DNA of 64,000 bases. Source: Strongyloides papillosus. Taxonomy: Eukaryota > Nematoda > Chromadorea > Rhabditida > Strongyloididae. Both the position numbers and the translations under genes were made by a program. Below, piece by piece: positions 52,096 to 64,000 of this stretch (position 1 is its first letter; the number at the start of each line of letters is the position of its first letter). The stretch lies in NCBI GenBank assembly GCA_005656395.1, contig SRSI01000003.1, positions 310,001 through 374,000 of the forward strand, given 5' to 3'. The notes under the pieces are model-generated. The model was given only the letters and a program-made list of their open reading frames with translations, was not told where the DNA came from and made no database searches.

Positions 52096-54869
52096 AATTT
52101 TCATCGAAAAAACTAGTATATAAATTTTATGTGTCATCTAAATTTTATTTATCTAGTTTTAAGCTTGCTTAACATTGCTGTTTTTTTATTTAGAATTTAA
52201 TCTTATTTTAGTTCTAGAAACGTGTGTAAGGAGATATCAAAAATAGTAATATTTATACAATAGTAAGTAATTATCAATGAGATTTTAAAAAATGTAAAAA
52301 ATTTGAGTAGCCTCTATTTTTGTAACTCTTATTTGTCGTTAATAAAAGTCTTCTACTACTTTGTGTATGCGCACCAATAAAACTTCTATAAAATTTTACT
52401 TTATTATAAAAAAGTAACTTCTTTTCTATCTATTCTTAAAATATTATGAATATATTGGTCTAACTATTTTGATTATTTCTTTAACATAAGAAGATTGTGA
52501 ATTTTTTTTTAAAAAATTATGAGGTAATTTTAAAAAAAGTTTTTATTATATTCTAATTCAGTAAATTTGTACTCATTCAACTGGTATAATATCATTAATT
52601 TTAATTGTTTTTAAAAAAATTTAAATTTGTCTAAGATCACCATTATCGTGTTTTTGAAAAAAAAACATAAATATTGTGCTTTCCAACATTTAAAAAAATA
52701 TTGAACTGAATATTATTATAATTACTTACATGTGTTAATTAACGTAATATTATTCATTTCTTTATATATTGTCCAATAAACTGCAATATCTTTTATTACT
52801 CAAACTTTTTAAAAAGTAATTGTTTTAATATTTTTACGTTATTTGCTACCACATCATATTATTTTGCATAGCTATTACTCTAAAAAACATTGTTATCTAT
52901 CTCTTTAAAGTATCGTATATTTAATTCCATTTTTATACGCCTCTTTGTTTGAAATACGAAAAGTTAGTAATTTAAATAGGATAATATCGTGAATATTTTT
53001 GTTAAAAAACATTTTTAATGTTAAAAAATTAAATAAATTTGCATACTTTCTCTAATTGTTTAAAATATTATGAAAGTACCAATATTTGACTGATCATAAC
53101 TTTTTGTTAATTTAATTGTGATAAATGATAATATATTCATAGGATAGATATTTATTTAAAATATTATAATAACGGTAGCGTATTTTTAAGCATTATCTCA
53201 TCAAAGTTTTATTATCAAAGAACATAGAGAATTTGACAAAGTTCATAATATTTTTTATATTAAGAAATTCAACATAGTTATTAAAATTCTATGTTTATGA
53301 AATTTTAGAAATATAGAGAAAAAAGTTTTTTGTAATCAGCAACAATTATCAAAGTATTTTTTATATAAAAAACTACTATCTACTTAAAATTTTAAAAATT
53401 TGCTTAAATTTAGAAAACCTATAACTCTGTTCAAATTCAAATTATTTTATGGACTCTGTAAAACAAATAAAGTATGGATTTTGGCTACAAAATAATTCTC
53501 ATATTACATTTGTATTCTAAGAATATGTAAAACTATAGGCGGATATCTAAAAAGTTTAAGCAAACAATCTTGTATTCTTGTTTAATATATAGAACCATTT
53601 TGAATATGTTTATTGCTTTTAAAAAACTAGTACACACACAAAAAAAAGACATAATTTGCGCAAAATGCATAAAGTTGTTCAATCTAGTACAATTTGAATT
53701 GTCTAGAATTTTGACTAATTCTATCCCAATTATTTCGTATATAAAAATTAAAACAATAGTTAAAAAACAATTTTAAAATTTTTTTATTATAACACTCTTA
53801 TTTTAAAGTCTAAGTTTTCTTCTACAGTCTATTTTAAGGTACAAAATTAGGATTTAATCTTATGTAAGACTATAAATGCTTTTATAAAAAGTAATTGTTT
53901 ACATACAACAGTATCTTTTTTAATATTTTTCAATTGTTTTAATTACTATATATTAGATTTTTAAATAAAATTACACTCATTTATTAACTTAACTTTTTTT
54001 CAAAATCATTTTTCAAAATCAAACTTATAAGAAGTTATAGAACACTATACAATTTTCTTCATAATAAAAAAAAGTTTTCAAATGTTTTAATTTAAAAAGT
54101 GCAAATACTGAAGTAACATTTTAAATTTATTTATAAAAATCTGCGTAGTTGGATAATTATTGGTTTTCATTATTACTTCTATGAAATGTTTAAATTTTAA
54201 AAACTTATTGTTTTTTGTTGGTCATAAAAATATTTTAAAAAATAATCGTTCGTAAGTGTTAAATTTGTTCATATAATAGTGTGTGTTTAGAAAAATAAAC
54301 ATGTTTAATACAGTTTCCAAAAATCAGCTGGTTTAACTATAATAGATTTCTTCTTTGAAACCATATCAAGTCGCGCATCTACAGCACATAAACTGAAAAA
54401 AAAAGATTTGAAGAAAAAAACTAAAAAAATCTTTGAAGTGATTATAGATTATAAAGAAACTGTGGAGGAAAGTTTTTTTAAATGGTAGAAAAGATTTAAA
54501 TCATGCTTAAACTAAGATGAATACTTTTTAAAGTCCCTTTTTTTAAATAAAAATTTAGTAAAATTTTAAAAAATTTAAATGAATGTTTATTATATTTGAG
54601 CGCAATTTTTGAAGCAAAAAAATAAAAAAATACTTTTTTCGTAATAGAAATCTAAAGAATTAGCTACAGATCAAAAAACATTTTCTTAAAATCAATTATA
54701 AATGAGCAAAGTTATACAAATTTAAAAAAGGGTACGCCTGTTTGAAATACTCTGTATTTGTTGTTCTTTGATCCTTCATAAATGAAATTTTTTTTTCAAT
54801 AATGTTTATGATAATTTTTAGTATTTAAGGAAATTTTACTTTCAAAAAATTAAAGTAAAATTAATAAAA

Positions 54870-55453
54870 ATGAGAGTTTTTGAAACAGTATTTTTAAGTC
54901 TTTTAGCATCTAATATTGTTAAAATTTATGGCTTAACAATTTGGATCACTGGACAAACTAGACCATATAATCCAATGAATTTGCCTGTTGATATTAAATT
55001 AATTGACTTTGAAATAAAAGTGGTAGTGGTAGAAGTTACAGATAATAATCGTACTGTTGCTAAAGAGGATGGTTTTTCAATGAGAGCACCATTTCATGTT
55101 AATATTCATGATGTACCACCAGATTTTCAAAAAACTAAAGGTAAAAAGAAAATAAAAGTAAATAAATATAGAAAAAAATAATTTATATATTTTTAGTTTA
55201 TAATGTTTTTTTTCTTTATCATACTCCAACGGAATGTAAAGCAACTGCTAAGAAAACTATTCCAAAAGATTGCATACTTGAGCCCGTTAGACCGAAAAAT
55301 ATTGTTTATAAATGTATTTTAAAAAATATCGATCCAAATACAATAAAACAGAGATGGGAAAAAATGTTTGAAGAATTGTGGAAAAGAAATATATTTAAAC
55401 TTGACCCTTGGTCTGAAGGATCACACTTTGATGATGATGTTCTTCCATTTTAA
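54870..55453 (+). CDS. Secreted transthyretin-like (TTR-type) protein
   Basis: Exons 54870-55140 and 55197-55453 (56-nt intron, GTAAAA donor, TTTTAG acceptor) encode 175 residues. Residues 1-21 are a signal peptide. The next strands (VDIKLIDFE, then EVTDNNRTVAKEDGFS) and the later VYNVFFLYHTPTECKATAKKTIPKDC resemble the strand order of nematode transthyretin-like domains, which end in a YHxC-type segment and an IPK/IPD strand. The 50-residue C-terminus is charged with paired Trp. The short canonical motif is not perfect, so assignment is tentative. Worm TTR-like proteins are secreted carriers or signals. A TTTTTAG upstream of the start may be a trans-splice acceptor. Confidence 0.55.
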
Positions 55454-56274
55454 TAATTCATTATTTTATTATACGACTTTTTATATAATATTATAATATT
55501 TACATTTTAGTAAACAAACTAATAAAATTTTTACTAAGACAAAAGGTCTAGAAAATAAATTTTTTATACAAAGAAATAAGAAAAATTGTTTTATTTGCAT
55601 ATTTTATATAATCACAACTTTATAAAATACGCAAACAAATTGTTTTTATTATTTCATTACTTTTAATTAGAAATTATATGAAAATTTATTTGTAATAACA
55701 CACGAAAGTACTTCCAAAGTTTTGGTGGGAAAAAATTATCGAAGGCAAAATATATTTCAGGATTATTTTTCTTTAAATTAAACCCAATGCATTATAGGTG
55801 TATTGCTTTTTTCAGATCTGCATGAGATATGCACGAAATATCTCATCTACTATGGATTAGAAAAAAATAATATTAAATATTTTTTAAAATAAAGAATTTA
55901 AAACTTTATTTTATAAAAAATCTAACAGAAATATTTCGTGCAATTTACAGGACTATTTTTTCCCAATTGTATGGTCTACTAGCTTTCCTGCGATCTGAAA
56001 AAAAATTTCTCCCACAATATTTTTGTATTTATAAATTTTAATATTTTAGAATTGTACTAAATTTATGTATTTTGGATTATTAAAAATTTAAGAGAATAAA
56101 AAAAACATGAATTAAGATTTGAGATCTCAGTTATGTAATTAATAAATATATAATTATAATTTAGTGACCTTAGCTTTTTCTATAATTGTAACTCGTTTTG
56201 TTATCTTATATTTTATGAATAAACTCAGTGCAGTGTTGAACTGTTTTTATAATAAATTTATATTCTTACCCAGA
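55454..56274. other. Intergenic region before the second LTR element
   Basis: About 820 bp with the 3' flank of the TTR-like gene. Two related words around 55828-55850 and 55925-55945 (GAAATAT.TC..GC) were noticed, but no gene or RNA was recognised. Confidence 0.4.
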
Positions 56275-56451
56275 TGTTTGGGCATTATGTTGCGTCGGTG
56301 ACATTTAAGTGACGCGTCGTGTTTGTTTGGGTTTAATGTGTATAAATATCGTGTAATTGTGATGACTAATCAGTTCTGTGTTCCCCCTTCGTTTGTAACG
56401 TTTTGTATTTTTTTTTTAAATAAATATATTATTACTAACTTTATTCTAACA
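56275..56451 (+). repeat. Candidate 5' LTR of the second Ty3/gypsy-like element
   Basis: A ~177-bp segment starting TGTTTGGGC and ending TCTAACA, that is TG...CA, with a TATA-like TATAAATA at 56341-56348 and an AAATAAA-type polyadenylation word near 56418. G+C is higher than its surroundings. No second copy is found downstream in the window, so this call rests on layout only. Confidence 0.4.
56341..56348 (+). promoter_or_regulatory. TATA-like box in the candidate LTR
   Basis: TATAAATA lies about 310 bp upstream of the gag ATG, within the candidate LTR and about 70 bp before its polyadenylation-like word, the usual order of an LTR promoter. Confidence 0.4.
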
Positions 56452-56656
56452 CCAGATATAATACCAATTAATTAAAATATAATATTAAGCATAATAAATA
56501 AATATCGATTTTAGATGAAGTTATAACGTTAAAAATTTAGATTCATTCCAGTAACTTTAACATTCTGATATAAAAACAAATTGTTATATTGAAATTTAAA
56601 GATAATTTAAATATTAAATATATTATATATTGTACGTGTTTTGAGATGATAAATGA

Positions 56657-58522
56657 ATGACTCGCTCATCCACATTCACATATTTAGTTAATACTTGGAG
56701 GGACCTTCTCGGCCTCCAAGATAACATGGAGGTTCCATCGTCGACGACGGAATGGTTACAAAACGGTCGGTTGAGAAGAACAAAACTGGCTGAAACTATT
56801 AAGGACAACATGGAAGTATTGAAGCAGACATCAAAGGAATTCCAAAATGTTTTTTGGTTTCTTACTGAACAGACCTTCAATGCGGCAAAAAATATGGAAG
56901 ATTTCAAACATGAAGTAGATAATTCATGTAGTTCATTGAAATCGTCAAATTTAAATATTACATCAAGAATAAAAGAATTAACAAATTTGAATATGTTCTA
57001 TGATGGTGATATAAGAGAATTTATATCTAAAGTAGAAACAGTTTGTGATACAGATGAAGAAAGACTACTGATCACACCCTCTTATCTTAAAGGAATAGCA
57101 AAATCAGCATGGCGCAGCATTCCTGATAAATCTGATTGGCAAATAGTAAAAGAGAAATTGATCAATGCTATAGATCCCAGTTCAGGAAAGAAAAGTTCAC
57201 TAGAGTTAAAAAATGAAATAATAAAAATGACTCCACGTGATAAAGAAACTGGAAAATATTTCTTAATTAGAGTACAGGAGAAAATAACCTTAGCACAAGA
57301 AGAACTTAAAAAATGTTGGTCTTGTGATGAACAAGCTGAATTACTACTCCAAGCTCTACAAAATACTTCTTATCGTAAAATATTAATGAGAAAGACTAAA
57401 GAGAATGATCTTGACTATGCTCAAATTGCTGATGCTTTCCTGACTTTAGGTAGAGAAACATATGTTAAGAAAAAATTCTCTATAAATGAAAACAATTTTA
57501 AAAAAGATCCAAAAAGAGACTTCAATAAAGACTTTAAAAAGAATAAGAAAGGGTTTAAGAAACCTTCATATAATAAAGTAAATCATATTATCGCATCTTC
57601 TGATGAGGAAGAATTATTGTCATCTTCTGAAATAAATAAAATTGAACATTATATTTGTTGTTTAGTAGGAAATACACCAATTGTTGAGATATTTTTACAT
57701 GGTATTACTCAAAAAGCACTGATAGATACGGGTGCAACAACATCAGTGTTATCAGTTAAATTATTTAACATGTTACTGGATTATTCAAAAAATAAAAATA
57801 TTAAGAAATTTACATACAGACCAAAATGTCTAGTAATAATTCGTAATGCTAGTGGTAAAGAAATAAAATCGTTTGGTATAGTTTCACTAAAATTTGGTAA
57901 AACTAATAAAAAATCTAATAAAACTGAATTCATAGTTGCAGATTTGGCAAAAGATATTGATATTATCATTGGTACAAATTTAATATTTTCAAAAAAAAAT
58001 AAATGGATATTAAAAGCACTCAATAATATACAATTATCAGAAAAATTAACACATACTGTTAATAAAATTTCAATATTTGACAAATATCCAACAATAATAG
58101 CATCCGATGATTACAATAAGAATTCAGAAATAATAGAACCTGTAGCTTTAGAGTTAAATGATCAGGTTATCATAAAAGAAAAGGCACGACCAATACCATT
58201 TGCTGTAAAAGATAAAGTTAATGCAATGATAAAACAGATGGTCAATGCCGGAATTTTAGAAAAATCAAAAAGTCCGTATTCTAATCCAGCTTTAATCATA
58301 AATAAAGATGGAAAATTACATTTAGTTTTAGATAGCAGAAAATTAAATTCCATATTAAAAAAGAATTCCATACCACTACCAAGAATACAAGACACCATAT
58401 ATAAAATGAGTAGTAAATCTATGTTCTGTTGTTTAGACTTGGTAAAAGGTTATTTACAAATACCTCTAACTCAATCATCACGTCAATTAACAGCATTCTC
58501 CATTCCAGGAGTAGGACATTAG
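56657..58522 (+). pseudogene. Gag, protease and N-terminal RT of the second element
   Basis: A 621-residue open stretch. Residues 1-250 look like gag, with a capsid-like helix-rich part (IREFISKVETVCDTDEER, SAWRSIPDKSDWQIVKEKL). It is followed by a very lysine-rich basic tract (about residues 275-310) where a CCHC zinc knuckle would be expected; none is present. The protease motif is ALIDTGATTSVLS with DIIIGTNLIF downstream. RT begins at about residue 500 with IKQMVNAGILEKSKSPYSNP, then LHLVLDSRKLN, and the first catalytic aspartate in CCLDLVKGYLQIPL. A TAG ends it at 58520. It acts, by family, in particle formation and cDNA synthesis; the stop makes it defective. Confidence 0.88.
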
Positions 58523-58969
58523 CAATTTTGTTTTTTACCTTTAGGTCTAACAGTGGCACCAGGCGAGTTTCAAGCTCGGATGGAACATATATTTAGAAAA
58601 CAAATTGATGATGGTAATGTTGTGATTTATATTGACGACATATTAATTGCTGGAAATTCAAAACAAGAGTGTGAAATCATCCTGCATGAGGTATTATCCA
58701 TACTTGATAAATATCAGTTGAAATTAAATCCTTCAAAATGTCAACTTTTTCAAACACAAATAACATATCTTGGTGTAGAATTAGGTAATGGTACAGTTAA
58801 AATCTCTGAGAAAAATTCAAACAAATTTCTAAACTTTAGTACACCAACGACCAAGAAACAATTAGCAAGTTTTAATGGCCTATTTAATTATTTTCGTTTC
58901 TACATTCCACAAGCAGCTATCTTATTAAAACCACTAAAAGATGCTGAAAATCGTGAAAAATTTCAATGA
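58523..58969 (+). pseudogene. Central RT segment of the second element
   Basis: Continues in frame after the TAG: FCFLPLGLTVAPGEFQARM, then the catalytic YIDDILIAG near 58630 and the thumb/connection region (LNPSKCQLFQTQITYLGVEL, FNGLFNYFRFYIP). It ends at a TGA (58967-58969) within the segment joining RT to RNase H. No indel was noted across either stop. Confidence 0.88.
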
Positions 58970-60559
58970 TTACCAAATGATGAATTAGCATTCCAAAAAT
59001 GTAAAGATGCTATAAGAGATGCCAAAATATTACATTCTCCAAACATGGCTACAGCTTTGAGTAATAAAAAAAGTTTCACATTGTGTACTGATGCAAGCGG
59101 GGATGCTATTGGTAGTGTACTTTTACAGAATCACAAAGTAGTTGGTTTCTACAGTCGTACATTGAAAGGAGCAGAACGTAATTACGTGGCGTTGGATTTG
59201 GAAGCTCTTGCCATACTATCATCGTTGAAACATTTCAAAGTATTGTTGTATGGTTTACCTATAACCATAATAACTGACTATAAGCTACTGACTTCTTTAC
59301 TAACGAAGAAAGATCTTTCAGCAAGGCTAACAAGATGGATGATTCAGTTACAAACTTTCCAACTAAACATTGTCTACTCACCAGGGAAGGAGAACTATGT
59401 AGCAGATTGCCTATGCCGTTGTATTCAACCAGAACCAATATTTCCTCAAGACGATGTTGAAGAATTTCCTGAAGAACATATCATAGCTATTGAAACAACT
59501 ACAGCAATGTTAAATGAACCTTGGACAAACTTACCAAATATAATGGAGATGTTAGCCTTTCAAGAATTTGATAATAAGTTGAATCAATTGATGAAAGCAA
59601 TAAAAAATGACGATTGGTCTATCTTAACACCATGTCCAGAGATGAACTTCTTATTAAAACAGAAATCAAATTTGATCATTAATGATAAACATCAATTGAC
59701 TACCAAAGATGGTAAACTTATTTTATCACATACATTGGCCAATAAAGTTGCACAATTTTGTCATAAGAATCATGAGAGTTATTCCAATATCTTACAAAGA
59801 ATGAATAAACGGTTTATAGCCTACCAATTACCCTCACTGATACAAAATATAATTCGTTTATGTTCAATATGTCAAATTACATATCAGAAACGTTCAAAGA
59901 CACATAATTGGAAAGAGTGTACAAAACCATTACAACGCGGTCATTTAGATATTGGGCATTGTCCTTTATATAAAAGTGATTTTTTTGTACTGAAAGATAG
60001 TTTTAGTAATTTTTTGTTCGCTGATTGGATTCCTAAACAAGACGCTAGTACTATTTGCAATAAACTACAAAGAATCTTTGAACTTACAGGTGCTTGGTCA
60101 GAACTTGTCTTGGATAATCAAACAAGTCTAGCTGGTAATCACATGAGACAATTCCTCTCAAGTTTTGGAACAAAAAACACATTAAGCATTGTCAAACAAC
60201 ACAACACCAACGGTGCGGCAGAACGTGCAATACGAAGTATCAAAGATCAATTATACAAAGAAAAAACTCTTGGGAATGGTAAGGAAATGACATTGAGAAA
60301 TACCTTAACCAGATTACGATGCAATCCGTATATAGATGGTACACCTTATACTAGATTCTACAATGATCCTGAACGACTACCAAACAAAACTTTAGAATTA
60401 TCCTTAGACATACACACAAACGTTTTTTTCATCATTTTGCGGACCAAATTTGACAAAATACGGACCACTTTATCAATTCATGGACCACCTGTCAAAACAC
60501 GGACCATCTTATCAAAATGCAGACCATTTTGTCAAAATGCGGACCATGTAAATGCATAA
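58970..60559 (+). pseudogene. RNase H and integrase of the second element
   Basis: In frame after the TGA; ATG available at 59045. RNase H shows LCTDASGDAIGSVLL, AERNYVALDLEALAI and IITDYKLLTSLL. The integrase zinc-binding region has HTLANKVAQFCHKNHES and LCSICQI. Core residues are visible in LDIGHCPLY, LVLDNQTSLAGNH and NGAAERAIRSIK, the D, D and E positions. The last 40 codons (from about 60430) are translated minisatellite and are not native integrase, so the C-terminus is truncated or replaced. Confidence 0.85.
60432..60550. repeat. 20-bp minisatellite at the end of the second element
   Basis: About six units of 19-21 bp, consensus like GCGGACCATTTTGTCAAAAT, with the block GGACCA recurring at 60441, 60462, 60482, 60501, a variant at about 60522, and 60541. 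It overlaps the tail of the integrase frame and ends about 130 bp before the next gene's ATG. Confidence 0.85.
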
Positions 60560-60682
60560 TATAATAATTTCTTAATGAACTATTGTATAATTTTTATATT
60601 TTATAATTTTTGTTTTGTAGATAAAAAGTTAGTTTTTATATTTAGCAAACTTATTTTTCAGTTAATATTTTTAAATTTTAAA

Positions 60683-63508
60683 ATGGACTTTGTCATATGT
60701 TTGGTTTGTTCTAAAAGTCATAAAATAAATCATATTGCAAATCATATTGTACAATGTCATGGACCTAATTATAAATGTCCAATCCAAGGTTGTAGACGTA
60801 CTGAAGAAATGACTGAAAAAATTTTTTTTTCCCATTTCAATAAATGTCATTTTAAGCAGGAAGCAAGAAAAAATATGGATTATAGTGAGTGCTGTTATTC
60901 GAGTACCAGGTAAATTTTTAAATAAGCATTATGATGTCCTACCTTAAAAACTATATATTAAAAATATGTTTTATTTACAATTATACACGTTTTTATAAAA
61001 AGCATTTTTAACAATATTTGTTACTTTTCGGTTATATTTCACCCAGAAGATATTGACTTTAATGGCTATTTACAACAGTTTTTGATTGTTTTTAAATAAT
61101 TAATATAAAATAAGGCTATTTAAAAATATTTTTCATTATAATAATTAATTGTTAAAATTTAAAGAAATTTTTTAAAAAATTAAATTTTGAAATTTTTATT
61201 ACTATTTATGAATCACTTACTTTTTAATACCCCTTATTCATATCATAAATGATAACAGTACCCCCTCATTTATCCTTCTTTTAGTATTTTTATTAATATT
61301 GAGGAAATCCTATCACTCACAGACCCAAAGACTTTAAACTTTCCCAGAGATTTTACCATTAGTAATTTTTTAACAAAAAATCACTTTTTTAGTAACAGTT
61401 TATCGGTAAAAATTTATACATTAACTTATATACAATAATTTATTTGATATTAGTTCGTTTTTATATGTTTTATTTGGGGAGGATATAACCACAAAGTATC
61501 CAATATTTTAATAATTTAATTAACTGTAATATAATATCTAATAACTTTTATTTTTAGTGTAGAGAATAATGATGATTCAGCTCAAAATTTAACAACGATT
61601 ATTGACAATATGTTTTATGATTTTATTGTTAACAATCCAGCAACTGATAAATGTTATTTATCTGTTTTAAAACTTGTTGAAAATCTAGCGGAAGTATCAA
61701 AGTCATTTAATCTTCTTTTTGCTTTAAAAGATAGTTTTTTGAAAAAAGAAATTTTAAACAAAAACATGGAATTAAATACAAAAAAAATTAATCAATTTAA
61801 TTTTGAAATGTGTGGACCCTCAAGAAATATATGTAAGAAGCAAAAACTTATCAATAAAAAAAGTGAAATAGTCTATATTAATCTGAAAGAAGATATAGAA
61901 CAATATTTAACTAAAATTAATGGTTCCTCATTAATTAAAGATACTTGTATAGATGCAATTTTATACGTTGATGACCTAAATCCTAATCGAGATATCTCAA
62001 GTCATTCTAAGAATTCTGCCATAACTAATATGGCCTATCGTCTCGTGTTAAATAAAAGTAAGTTTTATATATGTTGAAAATTGTTACCAATAGTTATAAT
62101 CAACTTATAAAATCTTAAAATAATGAACACAAATTTTTTTAATATAAAAATAAAAAAATTAAACTTACCTCTCTATAGTTATAAACTTCCAACAAATTGA
62201 GAAAATAAGTTTTAAAAATTTGATTATTATTATTTTGTTTTTTCCTTACTCTAAGAATAAAAATTTAACGATTTATTTATCAATTTTTAGATGATTTTGA
62301 GAAACCAAGTAATTATCAGTCAAAACTTTTTCATTTTCGTCCATTTGCTCTCTGTTTTCAAAAAATATCAAAGTTATCTAAATACAAGAATGTAATTACT
62401 TTTATGATGGAAGAATTCAAAAATTTAAAAGTAGGATTAAATGATGGTCGAATAATAAGAGTTAATGTTCATTCATTCATTGGTATGTTTACAAAGTAAA
62501 ATTTTAAAGTTTAGATAAGACGAAGAAAATATATAATTTTACTAGAGTTATAACTGTTCAGTTTAATTTGAAGTTTAAATTTTATTTAAATATAAAAATA
62601 AAAGCACCTACGAAAAATAAGTTATTCATGTTAATAATAATAAATTCAAGTAAAAAATATAATGATAGTTGATTTTTGTCAATAAACAATAATTTCTAAT
62701 CATAGTTTTAAGTTGCAAATTGCAAAAATCAGCAAGAATACTCTCTAGTAACATGAAATTTAAACATTTGTTTTCAAAAATATCTTTTCATCTAAAAAAA
62801 ATCTATATTAGTTATTAAATGTGAAAAAATACTTTTTTTAAATTATTAAGAATTGTTTTTGAGATCTAATATCTCTTTTATAAACTTTTATATTATTAAC
62901 AGAAGATAATATATTCATAACAAAGAACTAAAGTTTTGTTTAATTTTCTTCGTCAGAAAAATGCTTTTCATATAACATGAAATAAAAATTAGATATATTG
63001 TAAATATGTAAACATAAATTGATTAAGAAACACAAAGTTAATAAAATACTTAACTTTTATAATGTTAGTGAATATATAAATTTTATTTTTATTACAGGTG
63101 ATCATGTCATTATGCAACATGCTTATTCAAAGAAATTAAATTTTCAAAATTTTGGAAATGAAAGTGTTTGCATAAGTTGCAAATTAATTCCAGACCAGTA
63201 TGATGAAATATATTTATGCAGTGAAATCCGTAATTATTTATATGAGGTAAATATTAATTTCGTCTGTTTTATGTCTAATGTGTACTTAAAAATTAAATGA
63301 GCCACATATTTTGATAGAACGTAAAAAATGATGCCCTACTAGAGTATTAAAGATGAATGAGATGTAGTTATGTAGAGAATAACTTATAGAATAAGAATAT
63401 TGTTAGATTATAACTATCCTATGTTAATTTTATTTTCAGAATAACTCTAACAAAGTACTACCGGATAAAAATTATCTCTTCTCAGACTGCTTTCACGATA
63501 TAGCAGAA
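60683..63508 (+). CDS. Zinc-finger, transposon-associated-type protein (partial, continues past window)
   Basis: Five exons fit by phase and splice sites: 60683-60909, 61558-62057, 62291-62482, 63098-63246 and 63440-63508; donors are GTAAAT, GTAAGT, GTATGT, GTAAAT and GTAAGT. They give 379 residues so far; no stop is reached, so it continues beyond 64000. The N-terminus has paired zinc-finger-like clusters (CLVCSK...HIANHIVQCH and CPIQGCRR...SHFNKCH). The middle contains a DAILYVDDLNPNRD region, then the FMMEEFKNLKVGL...VNVHSFIGDHVIMQH and CISCKL segments. This order resembles a family of uncharacterised, transposon-associated zinc-finger proteins of fish, cnidarians and arthropods (from memory). 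The introns (193-648 nt) are much longer than in neighbouring genes. Function unknown; a captured transposase-related gene is possible. Confidence 0.65.
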
Positions 63509-64000
63509 GTAAGTTTTTAGCAGATAATATTTTAAAATTTTCAATAATTGTTAAAATTAAGAAATTTAATATCTCTACAATGTAAACAAGCATTATAGAA
63601 AATTAATGGTGTGTAAAAAATGGCATAAACTATACGATTTTTTTGTTCTATATATGTTTAGTATTTACATAGAACTTGTATAGCAATATTATTGTTTTTA
63701 GTTTTGTAGTAATTATTAAACTGTTAAAAGCATGAATAAGTAAATGCACAACAGTTTTACTTATATATTATAATGCAATTTCATTCTAAAATATTTATTT
63801 TGGTGAAAGAAGGGGATTCATTTCCTTAAATTGATAGTTTAAAAATATCAATAACATTGTATTTCTCAAATAAAATATTATTGTTATTTTAAACAAATGG
63901 TTACAATATATTTACAAAAGTTCTAGTAAAATTAATTTACTATTTTTTGTTAAAACTACTCTATATTCATTGTGTAATTAAATTATTAGAATCTTTTTTA
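63509..64000. other. Intron of the zinc-finger gene running off the window
   Basis: Starts with the GTAAGT donor after the fifth exon. No further exon with matching phase and a good acceptor was found before the window ends. Confidence 0.4.

Larger units (their letters stand above)
43393..54869. other. 11.5-kb stretch with no convincing gene
   Basis: Extremely AT-rich DNA. Open stretches at 43869-44151 (both strands), 44726-44944 and 53570-53776 have no domain, signal or splice support. It contains the foldback-like element (46420-47110) and a diverged tandem duplication (51534-52095), listed separately. No RNA gene was recognised. Confidence 0.5.
56275..60559 (+). mobile_element. Ty3/gypsy-like retrotransposon, nearly intact pol, 3' end missing
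   Basis: One reading frame runs from 56657 to 60559 with gag, protease, RT, RNase H and integrase in Ty3/gypsy order, broken only by a TAG at 58520-58522 and a TGA at 58967-58969. A candidate 5' LTR precedes it, but no matching 3' LTR is visible. The coding end runs into a 20-bp minisatellite, then a host-like gene begins at 60683. It is a different lineage from the element at 3538-9591 (no CCHC knuckle, different protease and RT motifs). Confidence 0.88.

Noticed and set aside
53570..53776. 68-codon plus-strand frame
   Set aside because: No ATG supported by context, no domain, typical chance frame.
58967..58969. TGA read as a sense codon (alternative genetic code)
   Set aside because: TGG is used freely for Trp in the same frame, and every host gene in the window terminates normally, so a code change is not needed.

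Overview
The window looks like genomic DNA of a very AT-rich nematode, most likely a Strongyloides-type (clade IV) worm. The evidence is short introns of about 40-60 nt with GTAAG/GTATG donors and TTTTAG/TTTCAG acceptors, likely trans-splice acceptors just upstream of start codons, and worm-type families: serpentine chemoreceptor-like 7TM proteins, a two-DM-domain mab-3-like factor, DUF19-like and transthyretin-like secreted proteins, a FAM151/menorin protein and a divergent PP1 phosphatase. No bacterial, organellar or CRISPR features were seen. Gene models below were assembled by hand from open frames plus splice signals.

Left part (1-16.3 kb): a segmental duplication. Two paralogous three-exon 7TM genes (2438-3550 and 12979-14081) each follow a related non-coding flank (copies A and B). 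A third flank copy without a gene (C, 14160-15290) follows. A decayed Ty3/gypsy-like LTR retrotransposon on the minus strand (3538-9591) sits between the copies, and its LTR supplies the last codons and the stop of the first receptor gene. A mariner-like non-autonomous element with very long inverted repeats (11958-12825) is inserted only in copy B, and copy A preserves the empty TA target.

Middle (16.3-43.4 kb): host genes separated by gene-poor AT-rich DNA. In order they are a menorin/FAM151 protein (-), a tiny Pro/Cys-rich secreted peptide (+), an intronless PP1-type phosphatase (+), a secreted Cys-containing orphan (-), a mab-3-like DM factor (+), a neuropeptide-receptor-like GPCR (+), a DUF19-like secreted protein (-) ending 87 bp from the GPCR, and a large secreted or surface protein (-) with eight ~95-residue repeats. 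The receptor, secreted and surface proteins suggest sensing and host- or environment-facing functions, but no operon is evident.

Right (43.4-64 kb): an 11.5 kb stretch with no convincing gene holds a foldback-like inverted repeat whose arms contain 20-bp tandem repeats, and a diverged ~280-bp tandem duplication. A small transthyretin-like gene follows. Next comes a second Ty3/gypsy-like element (+) with one long gag-pol frame broken by only two stop codons, with a 20-bp minisatellite at its end and no 3' LTR seen. Directly after it begins a multi-exon zinc-finger gene resembling an uncharacterised transposon-associated family. This gene runs off the window.
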